The notes: generated by a model not told the origin, from the letters alone. A DNA stretch of 64,000 bases from Oryzicola mucosus (GCF_014534685.1 NZ_JACVVX010000001.1:1132501-1196500); one strand, 5' to 3'. Positions 27,234 to 39,936 are shown, counted from the first letter of the stretch. Numbers and translations are program-made.

Positions 27234-29231
27234 TCAATCCGTCTCGGGTTTTTCCGCATCGACATAGGCGAAATCATAGTTCCAGGCGTTGTTTTCTCGG
27301 GCATGCTTCAGGAACTTGGCATAATCGCCGATTTCCCCGACCGTGACGCGGTCCGCGAATGTCGACAGGTACCAGTCCAGTTCGAAGGTCGTCTTCGAAT
27401 TGCTCCATTCCACATCGAAAATGCCGAACGACGTCACTCGCATGACATCTTCCTCCGGTCCGGCGAAACGTGCCTTCAGGTTCATCGCAGTCACGCGATG
27501 TCGTTTCAAAGTCGCGGGACCGAGCCAGATCGGCGACTTGCGTCCGACCCGGGTCGGATCCGGCAACTCGCTGGTTCCGACATCCGCCTTGATCGTAAAA
27601 GCCTCGATCAGGCCGTCTTGCTTCAGCGCCTCAGCCGGCAGGTTGTAACCCTCAATGGTCATAAGGACGTTGGAATCGCGGTTATCGTGCGTCCGCAACG
27701 GGTAGAGAATTTCAATTCCGGGATACGAATTGGCATAATATACGAGGTAGCTCTGTGCCGTTTTTGCCGCGGATTGTGCTCGAAGCTTCACACGCATCTG
27801 ATCGGCCTGATAACCTTGATAGGTCGTGACGACGGTCAGGGTCAGCGGATCGCCGTCGCGTCGAGGAAAGACGAAGCGTTCATCGACGAACTGTGTTGGT
27901 TCCACCAGCATGCGCGGCGTGATTTTCTCCAGCTCGGCATTCGCGGACACCAGCGGCAGCGCATATCCGAAAGGTGGCGGCGCCAGATTGTCCGCCCGTC
28001 CGCCCTGGAGATAGTTGGTGGCGTCGATCCAGAAGGTCTCGACGCCTATTCGCGCGCGCACGATGACATGGTCGAACACATAGATCGACGGCAGGTAATT
28101 GGGCAGTGCCGTGCCGGTTTCAATATCGGTCAGAGCCACGTCCGCTGAGATGCCGAGCCTTCGCAGGCTTGTGGCCAATAGGAGAGCTTTATCCTTGCAA
28201 TCGCCAAAGCCGCTTTCGACCACGGCTGAAGGCGGCCGTGGGATGTACGATCCGCTCCCCATGGAAAGGCTGACATAGCGGATGTCGTCCTGGACCAATC
28301 GCATGACCTCGATCAGGCGGTCCTTAGGTTTCTGATGCTTAGCTGCGATGTCGTCGAGTTTCGCTGCGAATGCTTCGGGAAGGGCGCTTTCTTTGTAGTG
28401 CGGAAGCACCGCGTCCACGATGTCCTGCCAGCTTCGGGCTGTGGAAAAATGGATCGCTGGCAGAATGTCCTCGTCCGGAGGCGTGTTTGCTTCCTTCGTA
28501 CCGGGCTCGGGGTTCTTTGCCTCCCAGCTGTAGGAGGTCAGACCGCCTTCCGCGCGGACGGTCGGCTCAATGGGTGTGTTATATCGTTTGACGGTGACGG
28601 GCTGATCAGATGGCCAGATCATCTTTTCGCGAATGAGGCCGATTGGTCGATACCAACTGGCGTAAGTGTACGTGGAGATCAGATGCGGCCCGACATACGG
28701 TTTGGTATCGGTCGTGCGTGCGAAGTCGATGATATCGCCGATCCTGACGTCGTTGAGCTGGATGTAAACCGTCAGCCGTCCATCGAAAATGCCTCGCTCG
28801 GCATCAGGCTCCCGCCGAACGACATCGAATTTCGCGACCTCCAACTGATTTATGGTGGTGCCGTCGCGGACGATGTGAATGCGGTTGACCGTGACGGTGC
28901 TCGTTGCCGGGTTGAACGTGAAGGAGGCGGTCGCGCCTTCCTCCAATCCCGTCCGGTCGGTGACCCGATAGGCCCACCGGTCGAACGTTTCATAGCCTTC
29001 GGGGCGATAGCGAACTTGGCTGTCCGAAAGCAGATTGGCGATGCCATCATCGAACTGCTCTGCAACATCGGAAACCTGTTCCGGCAGGTCAACGAGTTCG
29101 ACCCACTCGCCCACAGGCCCCTTCTCTACGGTCTCCGTGGCTGTTGCTTTCAGCCCATATCCCGAGAGGGAGATGAACAGAACGGCCAAGAACAAAAGTG
29201 CCTTATCCAAATACGGTCTTGCGATCTGCAT
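27234..29231 (-). CDS. DUF3857 / transglutaminase-like periplasmic protein
   Basis: The 665-residue protein has an N-terminal membrane anchor or signal (ALLFLAVLFISLSGYGL), a DUF3857 beta-sandwich (roughly residues 60-260) and a transglutaminase-like cysteine protease fold. The catalytic Cys is in SGFGDCKDKALLLATSL (C345), the His in YVFDHVIVRARI (H388) and the Asp in FWIDATNYLQGG. A C-terminal domain of about 230 residues follows. Such proteins are periplasmic and of unknown substrate. I chose the ATG at 29231, which has GGGGGAAGC just upstream; the ATG at 29255 has no ribosome binding site. Confidence 0.9.
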   Translation of the reverse strand: MQIARPYLDKALLFLAVLFISLSGYGLKATATETVEKGPVGEWVELVDLPEQVSDVAEQFDDGIANLLSDSQVRYRPEGYETFDRWAYRVTDRTGLEEGATASFTFNPATSTVTVNRIHIVRDGTTINQLEVAKFDVVRREPDAERGIFDGRLTVYIQLNDVRIGDIIDFARTTDTKPYVGPHLISTYTYASWYRPIGLIREKMIWPSDQPVTVKRYNTPIEPTVRAEGGLTSYSWEAKNPEPGTKEANTPPDEDILPAIHFSTARSWQDIVDAVLPHYKESALPEAFAAKLDDIAAKHQKPKDRLIEVMRLVQDDIRYVSLSMGSGSYIPRPPSAVVESGFGDCKDKALLLATSLRRLGISADVALTDIETGTALPNYLPSIYVFDHVIVRARIGVETFWIDATNYLQGGRADNLAPPPFGYALPLVSANAELEKITPRMLVEPTQFVDERFVFPRRDGDPLTLTVVTTYQGYQADQMRVKLRAQSAAKTAQSYLVYYANSYPGIEILYPLRTHDNRDSNVLMTIEGYNLPAEALKQDGLIEAFTIKADVGTSELPDPTRVGRKSPIWLGPATLKRHRVTAMNLKARFAGPEEDVMRVTSFGIFDVEWSNSKTTFELDWYLSTFADRVTVGEIGDYAKFLKHARENNAWNYDFAYVDAEKPETD

Positions 29232-29434
29232 AGCTTCCCCCAAAGCTTCCAGCATTGAGTAACATCATCGCCTCAAACCTGTATAGCGTCGTTTCACGAC
29301 GACTCGCTTCATCAGTTCATAGCGAGCTGTCGTCGAAGCCCGTCGCCTCGTCGGCTGCGTCATCGACCTGAAAATCGGGATTGATATGCGGGATACGCAA
29401 CCTCTTGCGTGTCAGGATATGACCTCCCCGCTGC

Positions 29435-30184
29435 TCACGCCTTCGGCCCGAGTTCGAAACGCCCATATGCGGGGATCTTCAGCGCTGGATGGGCGAGGTC
29501 GAAGCCGGCGACGAGCCCCATGAAATGTAGCTCCAAACCGGATCGCACGCCGGCAGCGAAACCGACGAGGCCGCCAAGCGTGAGGTGGACATCTCGGCCG
29601 TCGGGGGCAATGTCGAAGGCCGCGATGCCCGGTGCGAAGTCGCGACCGATCGCATTGGACGGCATTGTGGCACCCAGTCCCGGCACCGAACGCAGGACGT
29701 GGGCGACGAAGCTGTTCGAATTCGGTCCCGGCCAGAGGCGGTAGTCGCCGGCTTTGGAATAGGGATAGTCGGCGATTGCACGCTCGACAGCGGGGATCAG
29801 TTTTTCCGCGTCTGTCCCTTCCAGCGCCGAGACGATGACCGGTGCGTTCGAATACCAGCGGCCGTCAGCGGCATAGGCGTTGCGGCGAACCGGCGAGCCC
29901 CAGCCGACCTTATCATAGCGCTCATAGGCGGACTGTCCGGGCTTCTTGACCACGATCCAGCTGTGGACGGCGAATGCGCCCTTGAAGCCGCCGGTGCGGG
30001 CGGCAAGCACGTAGATGGCGGAATCGTCTGCCTTGGGTGCTGCGCGCAGCAAGCCGCTCGACGACCAGTCGGCGGCACGCCAATTTGCCGGACGATCCTG
30101 CAGCGCCCACCAGCCGAGGGTCGCCAGCGCCGGCAGGATGAACACGACAAGCAGGAAGAGAACGACGGATTTCAGAAGCCACAT
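29435..30184 (-). CDS. DUF3750-like membrane-anchored protein
   Basis: The roughly 249-residue protein has one N-terminal membrane helix (SVVLFLLVVFILPALATLGWW) and a periplasmic domain with VHSWIVVKKPGQSAYERYDK, WPGPNSNSFVAHVLRSVPGL and an aromatic-rich region. It resembles the DUF3750 family (recalled from family shape, not searched). HSW and the Asn-Ser-Phe motif are reminiscent of NlpC-like or lecithin-acyltransferase-like catalytic patterns, but I would not assign an activity. Start choice is uncertain: ATG at 30184 or 30229, neither with a clear ribosome binding site. Confidence 0.7.
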   Translation of the reverse strand: MWLLKSVVLFLLVVFILPALATLGWWALQDRPANWRAADWSSSGLLRAAPKADDSAIYVLAARTGGFKGAFAVHSWIVVKKPGQSAYERYDKVGWGSPVRRNAYAADGRWYSNAPVIVSALEGTDAEKLIPAVERAIADYPYSKAGDYRLWPGPNSNSFVAHVLRSVPGLGATMPSNAIGRDFAPGIAAFDIAPDGRDVHLTLGGLVGFAAGVRSGLELHFMGLVAGFDLAHPALKIPAYGRFELGPKA

Positions 30185-30302
30185 GCGGGAAGGTCTTGCC
30201 TCGGATTGCGAAACGCGGATGCGTTGCATTCGCGATGACACCCAATCTTTGGTGAAAGGATGACCGATGCGGGTGCCGATGCAAGCTTTGGGCGACGCCA
30301 AA

Positions 30303-30335
30303 GAAAAAGGGCGCGAAACTGGGTCCGCGCCCTTT
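30303..30335 (-). terminator. Rho-independent terminator of the transaldolase gene
   Basis: The stem AAAGGGCGCG / CGCGCCCTTT is perfect over ten base pairs, and on the minus strand is followed by TTTCTTTG. It lies 23 bases after the stop of the transaldolase-like gene. Confidence 0.85.
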
Positions 30336-30358
30336 ACACAATACCGTGTCGGGAGAGA

Positions 30359-31012
30359 TCAGCCGATCTTCTGGCCGGTCTTGGCCCAGTCGGCCAGGAA
30401 CTGCTCCAGGCCCTTGTCGGTCAGCGGGTGTTTGACCAGCGCCTTCAGCGTTGCCGGTGGGATGGTGGCGACATCGGCACCGATCAGGGCAGCACGCTTA
30501 ACGTGGTCGACCGAACGGATCGAGGCGGCGAGGATTTCGGTCTCGAAGCCGTAATTGTCATAGACCTGGCGGATCTCGGCGATGACTTCCATGCCGTCGA
30601 AGCCCATGTCGTCGAGACGGCCGATGAAGGGTGAGATGAAGGTCGCGCCGGCCTTGGCGGCGAGCAGCGCCTGGGTGGCCGAGAAGCACAGCGTGACATT
30701 GGTCTGGTGGCCGTCCGAGGTCAGCGCCTTGCAGGCCTTGAGGCCGTCGAGCGTCAGCGGCAGCTTGATGCAGATGTTGTCGGCGATCTTGGCGAGCACG
30801 GCGGCTTCGCGCATGATCTCGGCATATTCGGTCGCGGTGACCTCGGCGGAAACCGGTCCGTCGACGATGTCGCAGATTTCCTTGGTCACTTCCTTGATGT
30901 CGCGACCCGCCTTGAGGATCAGCGACGGGTTGGTGGTGACGCCATCGAGCAGTCCGAGATCGTTGAGTTCACGGATTTCCTTGACGTCGGCAGTATCGAC
31001 GAAGAATTTCAT
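30359..31012 (-). CDS. fsa: Transaldolase, TalC / fructose-6-phosphate aldolase family
   Basis: The 217-residue protein is a small class I aldolase of the TalC/Fsa type. It begins [20 protein letters not shown] and has [14 protein letters not shown]. The Schiff-base Lys is in [12 protein letters not shown] near residue 85, and [15 protein letters not shown] and [12 protein letters not shown] follow. It could serve the pentose phosphate pathway as transaldolase or cleave fructose 6-phosphate; the sequence alone does not decide. A GGAGACCGCC site precedes the ATG. It is divergent from priA. Confidence 0.93.
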   Translation of the reverse strand: MKFFVDTADVKEIRELNDLGLLDGVTTNPSLILKAGRDIKEVTKEICDIVDGPVSAEVTATEYAEIMREAAVLAKIADNICIKLPLTLDGLKACKALTSDGHQTNVTLCFSATQALLAAKAGATFISPFIGRLDDMGFDGMEVIAEIRQVYDNYGFETEILAASIRSVDHVKRAALIGADVATIPPATLKALVKHPLTDKGLEQFLADWAKTGQKIG

Positions 31013-31106
31013 GGCGGTCTCCTTGGGCCGTTGTTGTCACCGATGCCGGTGCGTTAAGCGATGTCGGGCTTTGCTCTAGACGAAAGTCGGGGCAAGGTCA
31101 CGCGCA

Positions 31107-33290
31107 ATGAATGAAGATTCGCTCAAAAGCCGCGCGGTGCCCGTGCTGGTGCCCATGCCGGCCGAACGCCCCTATTCCTATCTGGTGCCCGAACATATGT
31201 CGGTGCAGCCCGGATCGATCGTGCGCGTGCCGCTGGGGCCGCGCGAGGTGGCGGGCATTGTCTGGGACACGGCGGTCGATCAGGTCGATCCCCGCAAGCT
31301 CAGGCCGATCTCGCAAGTCTTCGACTGTCCGCTCATCGATGCAAAGACGCGGCGCTTCGTCGATTGGGTGGCGAGCTACACGTTGTCGCCGCCCGGCATG
31401 GTGGCGCGCATGCTGCTGCGCGCGCCGGAAGCGTTCGATCCGCAGCCCTGGACCGAGGCGCTGAAACGCACCGAACGACTGCCCGACCGGATGACGGCGG
31501 CGCGCGAACGCGTGCTCGAGATGGCCGCCGACGGGCTCGCCTGGACTCGGTCGGGGCTGGCGCATGCGGCGGGTGTGTCCTCCACCGTGGTCGAAGGGCT
31601 GAAAGCCCAGGGCGTGTTCGAGACCGTCATGGTGCCGCCCCGGCCGGTGGTGGCGGAGCCCGACCCATCCTACGGCCGGGCGGAACTGACCGGCGACCAG
31701 GCTGCGGCGGCCGAGACGTTGAGGGAGCAGGCTGAAGGCGGCATTTTCGGCGTCACCCTGATCGACGGCGTGACCGGGTCGGGCAAGACGGAGGTCTATT
31801 TCGAAGCCGTGGCGGCGGCGATCAAGCGGGGGCACCAGGTGCTGATCCTGCTGCCTGAAATCGCCTTGACCCAGGCTTTTCTCGACCGCTTCCACGACCG
31901 GTTCGGCACCAAGCCGGCGGAATGGCATTCCGACCTGCCGCCGCGCATGCGTGAAAAAGTCTGGCGGCAGGTGGCCGAAGGCACGGTGCGGGTGGTGGCC
32001 GGCGCGCGCTCGGCGTTGTTTTTACCGTTCAACGATCTCGGTCTGATCGTCGTCGATGAAGAACACGACCCCGCTTACAAGCAGGAGGACCGGGTCTTCT
32101 ATAACGCCAGAGACATGGCCGTGGTGCGCGCTCATATCGGCGGCTTTCCGGTCGTGCTGGCGTCGGCGACGCCGTCGGTTGAAAGCCGGGTCAATGCCGA
32201 GCAGGGGCGCTATGCGCGCGCGGTGCTGCCGGGCCGTTTCGCAGATGCCGCACTGCCGCATCTGGCCACCATCGACATGCGTCGGGCGCCGCCCGCGCGG
32301 GGCGGTTTCCTGTCGCCGGTGCTGCTTGCCAAGATGCGCGAGACGCTGGAGCGGAAGGAGCAGTCGCTGCTGTTTCTCAACCGGCGCGGCTATGCGCCGC
32401 TGACCTTGTGCCGGGTCTGCGGGCATCGTTTCGGCTGTCCCGTCTGCTCGTCCTGGCTGGTCGAACACCGGTTTCGCGGCCAACTCGTCTGCCACCATTG
32501 CGGCCATACCGAAAAGCGCCCGGAAGCCTGTCCGGAATGCGGCACGCTCGATCATCTTGTGGCCTGCGGGCCGGGCGTCGAGCGCATCGCGGAAGAAGTC
32601 GTCGCGCATTTCCCCGATGCGCGCACCATCGTGCTGTCGTCCGACATGCTGGGGGGCGTGAAGCGGCTCAGGCTCGAACTGGAGGCGATTTCCAAGGGCG
32701 AGGCGGATATCGTCATCGGCACGCAGCTGGTGGCCAAGGGGCACAATTTCCCGAACATGACGCTGGTCGGCGTGGTCGATGCCGATCTCGGCCTTGCCAA
32801 TGGCGATCCGCGCGCGGCGGAGCGCACCTTCCAGTTGCTCAGCCAGGTGACCGGCAGGGCAGGGCGCACCGGCAAAAAGAGCCTGGGATTGCTGCAGACC
32901 TTCCAACCCGACCATCCGGTGATGCGGGCGATTGTCTCAGGCGATTCGGAAGCGTTTTACGACCGCGAGATCACCGAGCGCGAGAAAGCCCACCTGCCGC
33001 CCTTCGGAAGGCTTGCGGGCATCATTGTCAGTGCCGCCACCCGGCCGGAAGCCGAATCGCACGCGCGCGGCCTGCGCAAGGCAGCTCCCGACAGTCGCGA
33101 CATCCATGTGCTTGGCCCCGCGGAAGCGCCGCTTGCCTTGCTCAACGGTCGCCATCGCTTCCGCCTCCTGGTCCAGGGCGAGAAACGCTCGGACATGCAG
33201 GCCTATATCAAGGCGCTTCTTGCGGCGGGCCCGAAGATACGAGGCTCCGTGCGCGTGCAGGTGGATATCGATCCGCAGAGTTTTCTCTGA
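31107..33290 (+). CDS. priA: Primosomal replication restart helicase PriA
   Basis: PriA (727 residues) reloads the replisome at stalled forks. The N-terminal 3'-DNA-binding domain is followed by a winged-helix region, Walker A GVTGSGKT at 221-228, the helicase motif DEEHD at 317-321, and a zinc-binding cysteine cluster between helicase lobes (about residues 435-482: CRVCGHRFGCPVC and CHHCGHTEKRPEACPECG). Motif V-VI region: GTQLVAKGHNFPNMTLVGVV and QVTGRAGRTGK. The gene is monocistronic. Confidence 0.97.
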   Translation: MNEDSLKSRAVPVLVPMPAERPYSYLVPEHMSVQPGSIVRVPLGPREVAGIVWDTAVDQVDPRKLRPISQVFDCPLIDAKTRRFVDWVASYTLSPPGMVARMLLRAPEAFDPQPWTEALKRTERLPDRMTAARERVLEMAADGLAWTRSGLAHAAGVSSTVVEGLKAQGVFETVMVPPRPVVAEPDPSYGRAELTGDQAAAAETLREQAEGGIFGVTLIDGVTGSGKTEVYFEAVAAAIKRGHQVLILLPEIALTQAFLDRFHDRFGTKPAEWHSDLPPRMREKVWRQVAEGTVRVVAGARSALFLPFNDLGLIVVDEEHDPAYKQEDRVFYNARDMAVVRAHIGGFPVVLASATPSVESRVNAEQGRYARAVLPGRFADAALPHLATIDMRRAPPARGGFLSPVLLAKMRETLERKEQSLLFLNRRGYAPLTLCRVCGHRFGCPVCSSWLVEHRFRGQLVCHHCGHTEKRPEACPECGTLDHLVACGPGVERIAEEVVAHFPDARTIVLSSDMLGGVKRLRLELEAISKGEADIVIGTQLVAKGHNFPNMTLVGVVDADLGLANGDPRAAERTFQLLSQVTGRAGRTGKKSLGLLQTFQPDHPVMRAIVSGDSEAFYDREITEREKAHLPPFGRLAGIIVSAATRPEAESHARGLRKAAPDSRDIHVLGPAEAPLALLNGRHRFRLLVQGEKRSDMQAYIKALLAAGPKIRGSVRVQVDIDPQSFL

Positions 33291-33320
33291 GGCTGTTCGG
33301 CGGCATGCAACGTCCAATTG

Positions 33321-33432
33321 GCCCCCTCCGGCCTTCGCGCTACCTCCCCCTAAACGAAGGAGGATGGGCGGCGGCGTTTCCGGCAATCCTCCCCTGCGGA
33401 GCGGGGAGGTGGCGCGAAGGGCCGGAGGGGGC
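33321..33432. repeat. REP-like intergenic palindrome
   Basis: An imperfect inverted repeat with arms of about 29 bases: GCCCCCTCCGGCCTTCGCGC on the left (33321 on) and GGCGCGAAGGGCCGGAGGGG on the right (33411 on), with a shorter nested pair (AGGAGGAT / ATCCTCCC) between them. It looks like the dispersed palindromes that carry CCCCTCCGGCC and GGGGAGG in Mesorhizobium-type genomes. It lies 30 bases after priA. It has no ORF or transposase. Confidence 0.75.
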
Positions 33433-33604
33433 TCGCAACGACGGGAAGATTGATCATGGACACGGCCTAACGCTCTTGCGGCACCAAACCGCCTCTTCGT
33501 CTCCACAGTGGCGACGGGGCGGTGCGCCGTTCCGGCGGCGGTATGACGAGCTGTTGTCACGGAATGTCAGCAATCTGCCAGCGAAGCTTGACCCGCTCGT
33601 ATTG

Positions 33605-33618
33605 AGTTGATATCAACT
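33605..33618. promoter_or_regulatory. Perfect palindrome, candidate operator
   Basis: AGTTGATATCAACT is a perfect 14-base palindrome, flanked by TTGAGT on the left and ACTCAA on the right (33603-33628), 72 bases before the tandem DUF1428 gene. The surrounding AT-rich stretch (GTTGATATCAACTTAATTA) looks like a promoter. The shape is that of ArsR-family operator sites, but no regulator gene is adjacent (inference). Confidence 0.5.
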
Positions 33619-33689
33619 TAATTACTCAAACGAGGAACGCCGGCACACGAAATCGCGTTTGCCTGGCAGTGAATGAGAGGAGACTTCGG

Positions 33690-34400
33690 ATGGCTTATAT
33701 CGAAGGGTTCGTTGCCGCGGTTCCCGCCGCCAACAAGGACATATACACCAAGCATGCGACCGAGGCCTGGACGCTGATCAAGGAATTCGGCGCCAGCCGC
33801 ATGGTCGAGACCTGGGGCGATGACGTGCCCGACGGCAAGGTTACCGATTTCAGGGGCGCGGTGAAGGCCAAAGACGACGAGGTCGTGGTGTTTTCCTGGT
33901 TCGAATTTCCGTCCAAGGAGGCGCGCGACGCGGCCAACGCGAAGATGATGGAGGATCCGCGCATGGAGGAGATGGGCAAATCCATGCCTTTCGACGGCAA
34001 GCGCATGATCTATGGCGGCTTCGATACCCTTGTGGACGAGGGAAAGGGCGGCAAGGTGGGTTACGTCGACGGCTCGCTGATCGCCGTGCCGACCGCGAAC
34101 AAGGCGGCCTACAAGGAGATGGCCTTGAAGGCCGGCGAGTTGTTCAAGGAGTATGGCGCGTTGCGCGTGGTCGATGCCTGGGGGGACGATGTGCCGGACG
34201 GCAAGGTCACCGACTACAAGGGCGCGGTTAAGGCCAAGGACGACGAGACGGTGGTCTATGGCTGGGTGGAATGGCCCTCCAAGGAGGTTCGAGACGCCAG
34301 TTGGGGCAAGCTTATGGCCGATTCGCGCATGCAGTTCGAAATGCCTTTCGACGGTCAGCGCATGGTGCATGGCGGGTTTTCGCCGATTCTCGACTTCTGA
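33690..34400 (+). CDS. Tandem DUF1428 protein
   Basis: The 236-residue protein consists of two copies of a DUF1428 domain, usually a single 110-120-residue dimeric ferredoxin-like (Dabb/ABM-like) unit. Both halves carry WGDDVPDGKVTD followed by GAVKAKDDE and a W/F-E-PSKE motif: residues about 1-115 (YIEGFVAAVPAANK) and about 125-236 (YVDGSLIAVPTANK). The two halves are similar in DNA as well, so the gene arose by in-frame duplication. The ATG at 33690 has AGAGGAG upstream. A short linker (GFDTLVDEGKGGKVG) joins the halves. The function of DUF1428 is unknown. A terminator follows. Confidence 0.9.
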   Translation: MAYIEGFVAAVPAANKDIYTKHATEAWTLIKEFGASRMVETWGDDVPDGKVTDFRGAVKAKDDEVVVFSWFEFPSKEARDAANAKMMEDPRMEEMGKSMPFDGKRMIYGGFDTLVDEGKGGKVGYVDGSLIAVPTANKAAYKEMALKAGELFKEYGALRVVDAWGDDVPDGKVTDYKGAVKAKDDETVVYGWVEWPSKEVRDASWGKLMADSRMQFEMPFDGQRMVHGGFSPILDF

Positions 34401-34421
34401 TCGCCTTTCCAATTCGATTAC

Positions 34422-34458
34422 GCAAAGGGCGCGGCGGCAAGCTGCGCCCTTTGCTTTT
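34422..34458 (+). terminator. Rho-independent terminator after the DUF1428 gene
   Basis: A perfect 11-base-pair stem (GCAAAGGGCGC / GCGCCCTTTGC) is followed by TTTTGC. It lies 21 bases after the stop. Confidence 0.85.
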
Positions 34459-34591
34459 GCGGTCGTGAAATCCTCTCGCGGCGGCAATTGGCTTCGACTA
34501 CACTGCAGCGGAATCACCTGCGGGTCGTGCATCGGGACGGAAAAGCACGGTCGCGTCAGTTTTAAAACATGCGGCAGCGTGGAGAGGCATC

Positions 34592-34987
34592 ATGGAATTC
34601 GCGTTTCCCTGGCCGTTGAGCCAGGGCGAGTGGCTGGCGTGGATGTCGGCGGCGATAACGCTGCTGTTCGGCATCGTGCTGTTCTTTTTTCCCGGCCTGT
34701 CCTTCCGTCTGCTCAGGTTGCAGCCGCGCCCGGATGTTCCGTCCGCCCTTGCGGAAGGACGCTCGACCATGGCCGGTTTTTATCTCGGAGTCGGACTGTG
34801 CTGCATTCTGCTCGCGCAGCCGCTGGTTTATCTGACGCTCGGCTTTTCCTGGCTGTTTACCGTGTTCGGAAGGATCATCGGGATGCTGTCAGACAATGCC
34901 AACACGCCCTACAATTGGCTGGCACTGATTATCCAGCTGGCTTTGGCCATACTGCCGCTGGGGTTTGCTTTCGGCCTTTGGCCGTGA
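34592..34987 (+). CDS. Hypothetical membrane protein (DUF4345-like)
   Basis: The 131-residue protein has four hydrophobic segments: WMSAAITLLFGIVLFFFPGL, MAGFYLGVGLCCILLAQPLV, YLTLGFSWLFTVFGRIIGML and LALIIQLALAILPLGFAFGL. The general form (short, four-helix, FGxxL/R after helix 1) is similar to DUF4345 proteins, but I am not sure. It is a single gene, followed by the 226-base leader of the atp operon. Confidence 0.7.
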   Translation: MEFAFPWPLSQGEWLAWMSAAITLLFGIVLFFFPGLSFRLLRLQPRPDVPSALAEGRSTMAGFYLGVGLCCILLAQPLVYLTLGFSWLFTVFGRIIGMLSDNANTPYNWLALIIQLALAILPLGFAFGLWP

Positions 34988-35091
34988 ATCCGCCCATCGG
35001 GGCCTGCCGTGCGACAAAGTGTATGAAAAGGTTGTTAGAGGACGTGTTGCGGTCCTGAAAAGCGTGTGCTAGACGGCAATCGACTTTCGGC

Positions 35092-35119
35092 CGGGGGATT
35101 GCGGCAGCCGCAAGCCCCG
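35092..35119 (+). promoter_or_regulatory. Hairpin in the leader of the atp operon
   Basis: CGGGG-GA-TTGCGGC-A-GCCGCAA-G-CCCCG folds into a 12-base-pair hairpin 95 bases before atpH. No T-tract follows, so it is not a simple terminator. It could be part of the 5' leader RNA or a promoter-proximal site. Confidence 0.35.
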
Positions 35120-35213
35120 TGGCTATAAACTAAATAAGGTCAAAGGTTTAGCCAGAGTATACTGCTCGCGCCAATAACCCTGCGGCCTGTCAGAAAAAGA
35201 GAAAAGACGGTCC

Positions 35214-37300
<2,087 letters not shown>

Positions 37301-37331
37301 GCGAAGAAGCCGACGGAACCAGGGTTGAAGC

Positions 37332-38213
37332 ATGCCTTCACTGAAAGAGCTTCGTAACCGTATCGCCTCGGTCAAGGCGACGCAGAAAATCACCAAGGCG
37401 ATGCAGATGGTCGCCGCGGCGAAGCTGCGCCGCGCGCAGGAGGCTGCGGAGGCTGCACGGCCCTATTCCCAACGAATGGGCGCGGTGCTGGCCAACATCA
37501 CGGCCGCGGTCGGCGACGGCGGAGACGCGCCAGCGCTGATGACCGGTACCGGCAAGGACGATGTGCATCTGCTCGTCGTCTGCACGGCGGAGCGCGGTCT
37601 TTGCGGCGGCTTCAACAGCCAGATCGCGCGTTTTGCGCGCGATCATATCCGCAGGTTGCTGGCTGCCGGCAAGACGGTGAAGATCATCTGCGTTGGCAAG
37701 AAGGGCTACGACATCCTTCGTCGCGACTATGGCTCGCTGATCATCGACCGGATCGATCTGCGCGAGGTCAAGACGCTGGGGTTCGTCAATGCGGACGCCA
37801 TCGCCAAGAAGGTGATTTCGCTGTTCAACGAAGGCCAGTTCGACGTCGCGACGCTGTTCTATTCGGAATTCAAGTCTGTCATCAGTCAGGTGCCGACCGC
37901 GCAGCAGATCATTCCAGGTGCGGCTCCCGCCGTCGCCCAGGACGATGCAGCAGGCGGCGCGATCTACGAATACGAGCCGGAGCCGGGCGCGATCCTGAGC
38001 GACTTGATTCCGCGCAACATCTCGGTGCAGATATTCCGCGCGCTGCTTGAGAACGCCGCCGGCGAGATGGGCGCCAAGATGAGCGCCATGGACAATGCGA
38101 CGCGCAATGCGGGCGACATGATCAACAAGCTGTCGATCACGTATAACCGCCAGCGTCAGGCGCAGATCACCAAGGAACTGATCGAGATCATTTCGGGCGC
38201 GGAAGCGCTCTAG
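37332..38213 (+). CDS. atpG: F0F1 ATP synthase subunit gamma
   Basis: Subunit gamma (293 residues) is the rotor shaft of F1. The N-terminal coiled-coil helix begins [20 protein letters not shown] and [20 protein letters not shown]; the C-terminal helix includes [20 protein letters not shown] and [20 protein letters not shown]. Both are invariant features of gamma. A region of about 20 residues rich in Ala, Asp and Gln ([20 protein letters not shown]) is an insertion-like loop of the alphaproteobacterial type. Confidence 0.97.
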   Translation: MPSLKELRNRIASVKATQKITKAMQMVAAAKLRRAQEAAEAARPYSQRMGAVLANITAAVGDGGDAPALMTGTGKDDVHLLVVCTAERGLCGGFNSQIARFARDHIRRLLAAGKTVKIICVGKKGYDILRRDYGSLIIDRIDLREVKTLGFVNADAIAKKVISLFNEGQFDVATLFYSEFKSVISQVPTAQQIIPGAAPAVAQDDAAGGAIYEYEPEPGAILSDLIPRNISVQIFRALLENAAGEMGAKMSAMDNATRNAGDMINKLSITYNRQRQAQITKELIEIISGAEAL

Positions 38214-38268
38214 CCCGCGCGCCCGTTTCGGGCGTGCGACCGCATGGACATGGAAGATTACGGCCTGA

Positions 38269-39840
<1,572 letters not shown>

Positions 39841-39845
39841 CCAAA

Positions 39846-39930
39846 GCGAGTAGCGAAGAGGGAGTAGCGAATAGGGATTTCGAAGGCTTAAGGCGACATC
39901 GTCGCTATTCGCTATTCGCTATTCGCTAAA
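39846..39930. repeat. Repeat-built hairpin between atpD and atpC
   Basis: The 96 bases between atpD and atpC carry three units like AGCGAATAG on the left (GCGAGTAGCGAAGAGGGAGT, then AGCGAATAGG) and the complement repeated three times on the right (CGCTATTCGCTATTCGCTAT). They can fold into a long hairpin, with a 25-base loop, ending eight bases before the atpC ATG. It resembles the CGCTATTCGCTACTCGC intergenic repeats that are common in Rhizobiales. Confidence 0.75.
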
Positions 39931-39936
39931 CAGAAC

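Noticed and set aside
29395-29410. ACGCAA-CCTC-TTGCGT inverted repeat between the DUF3857 and DUF3750 genes
   Set aside because: It is only six base pairs and lacks a T-tract; it could be chance.
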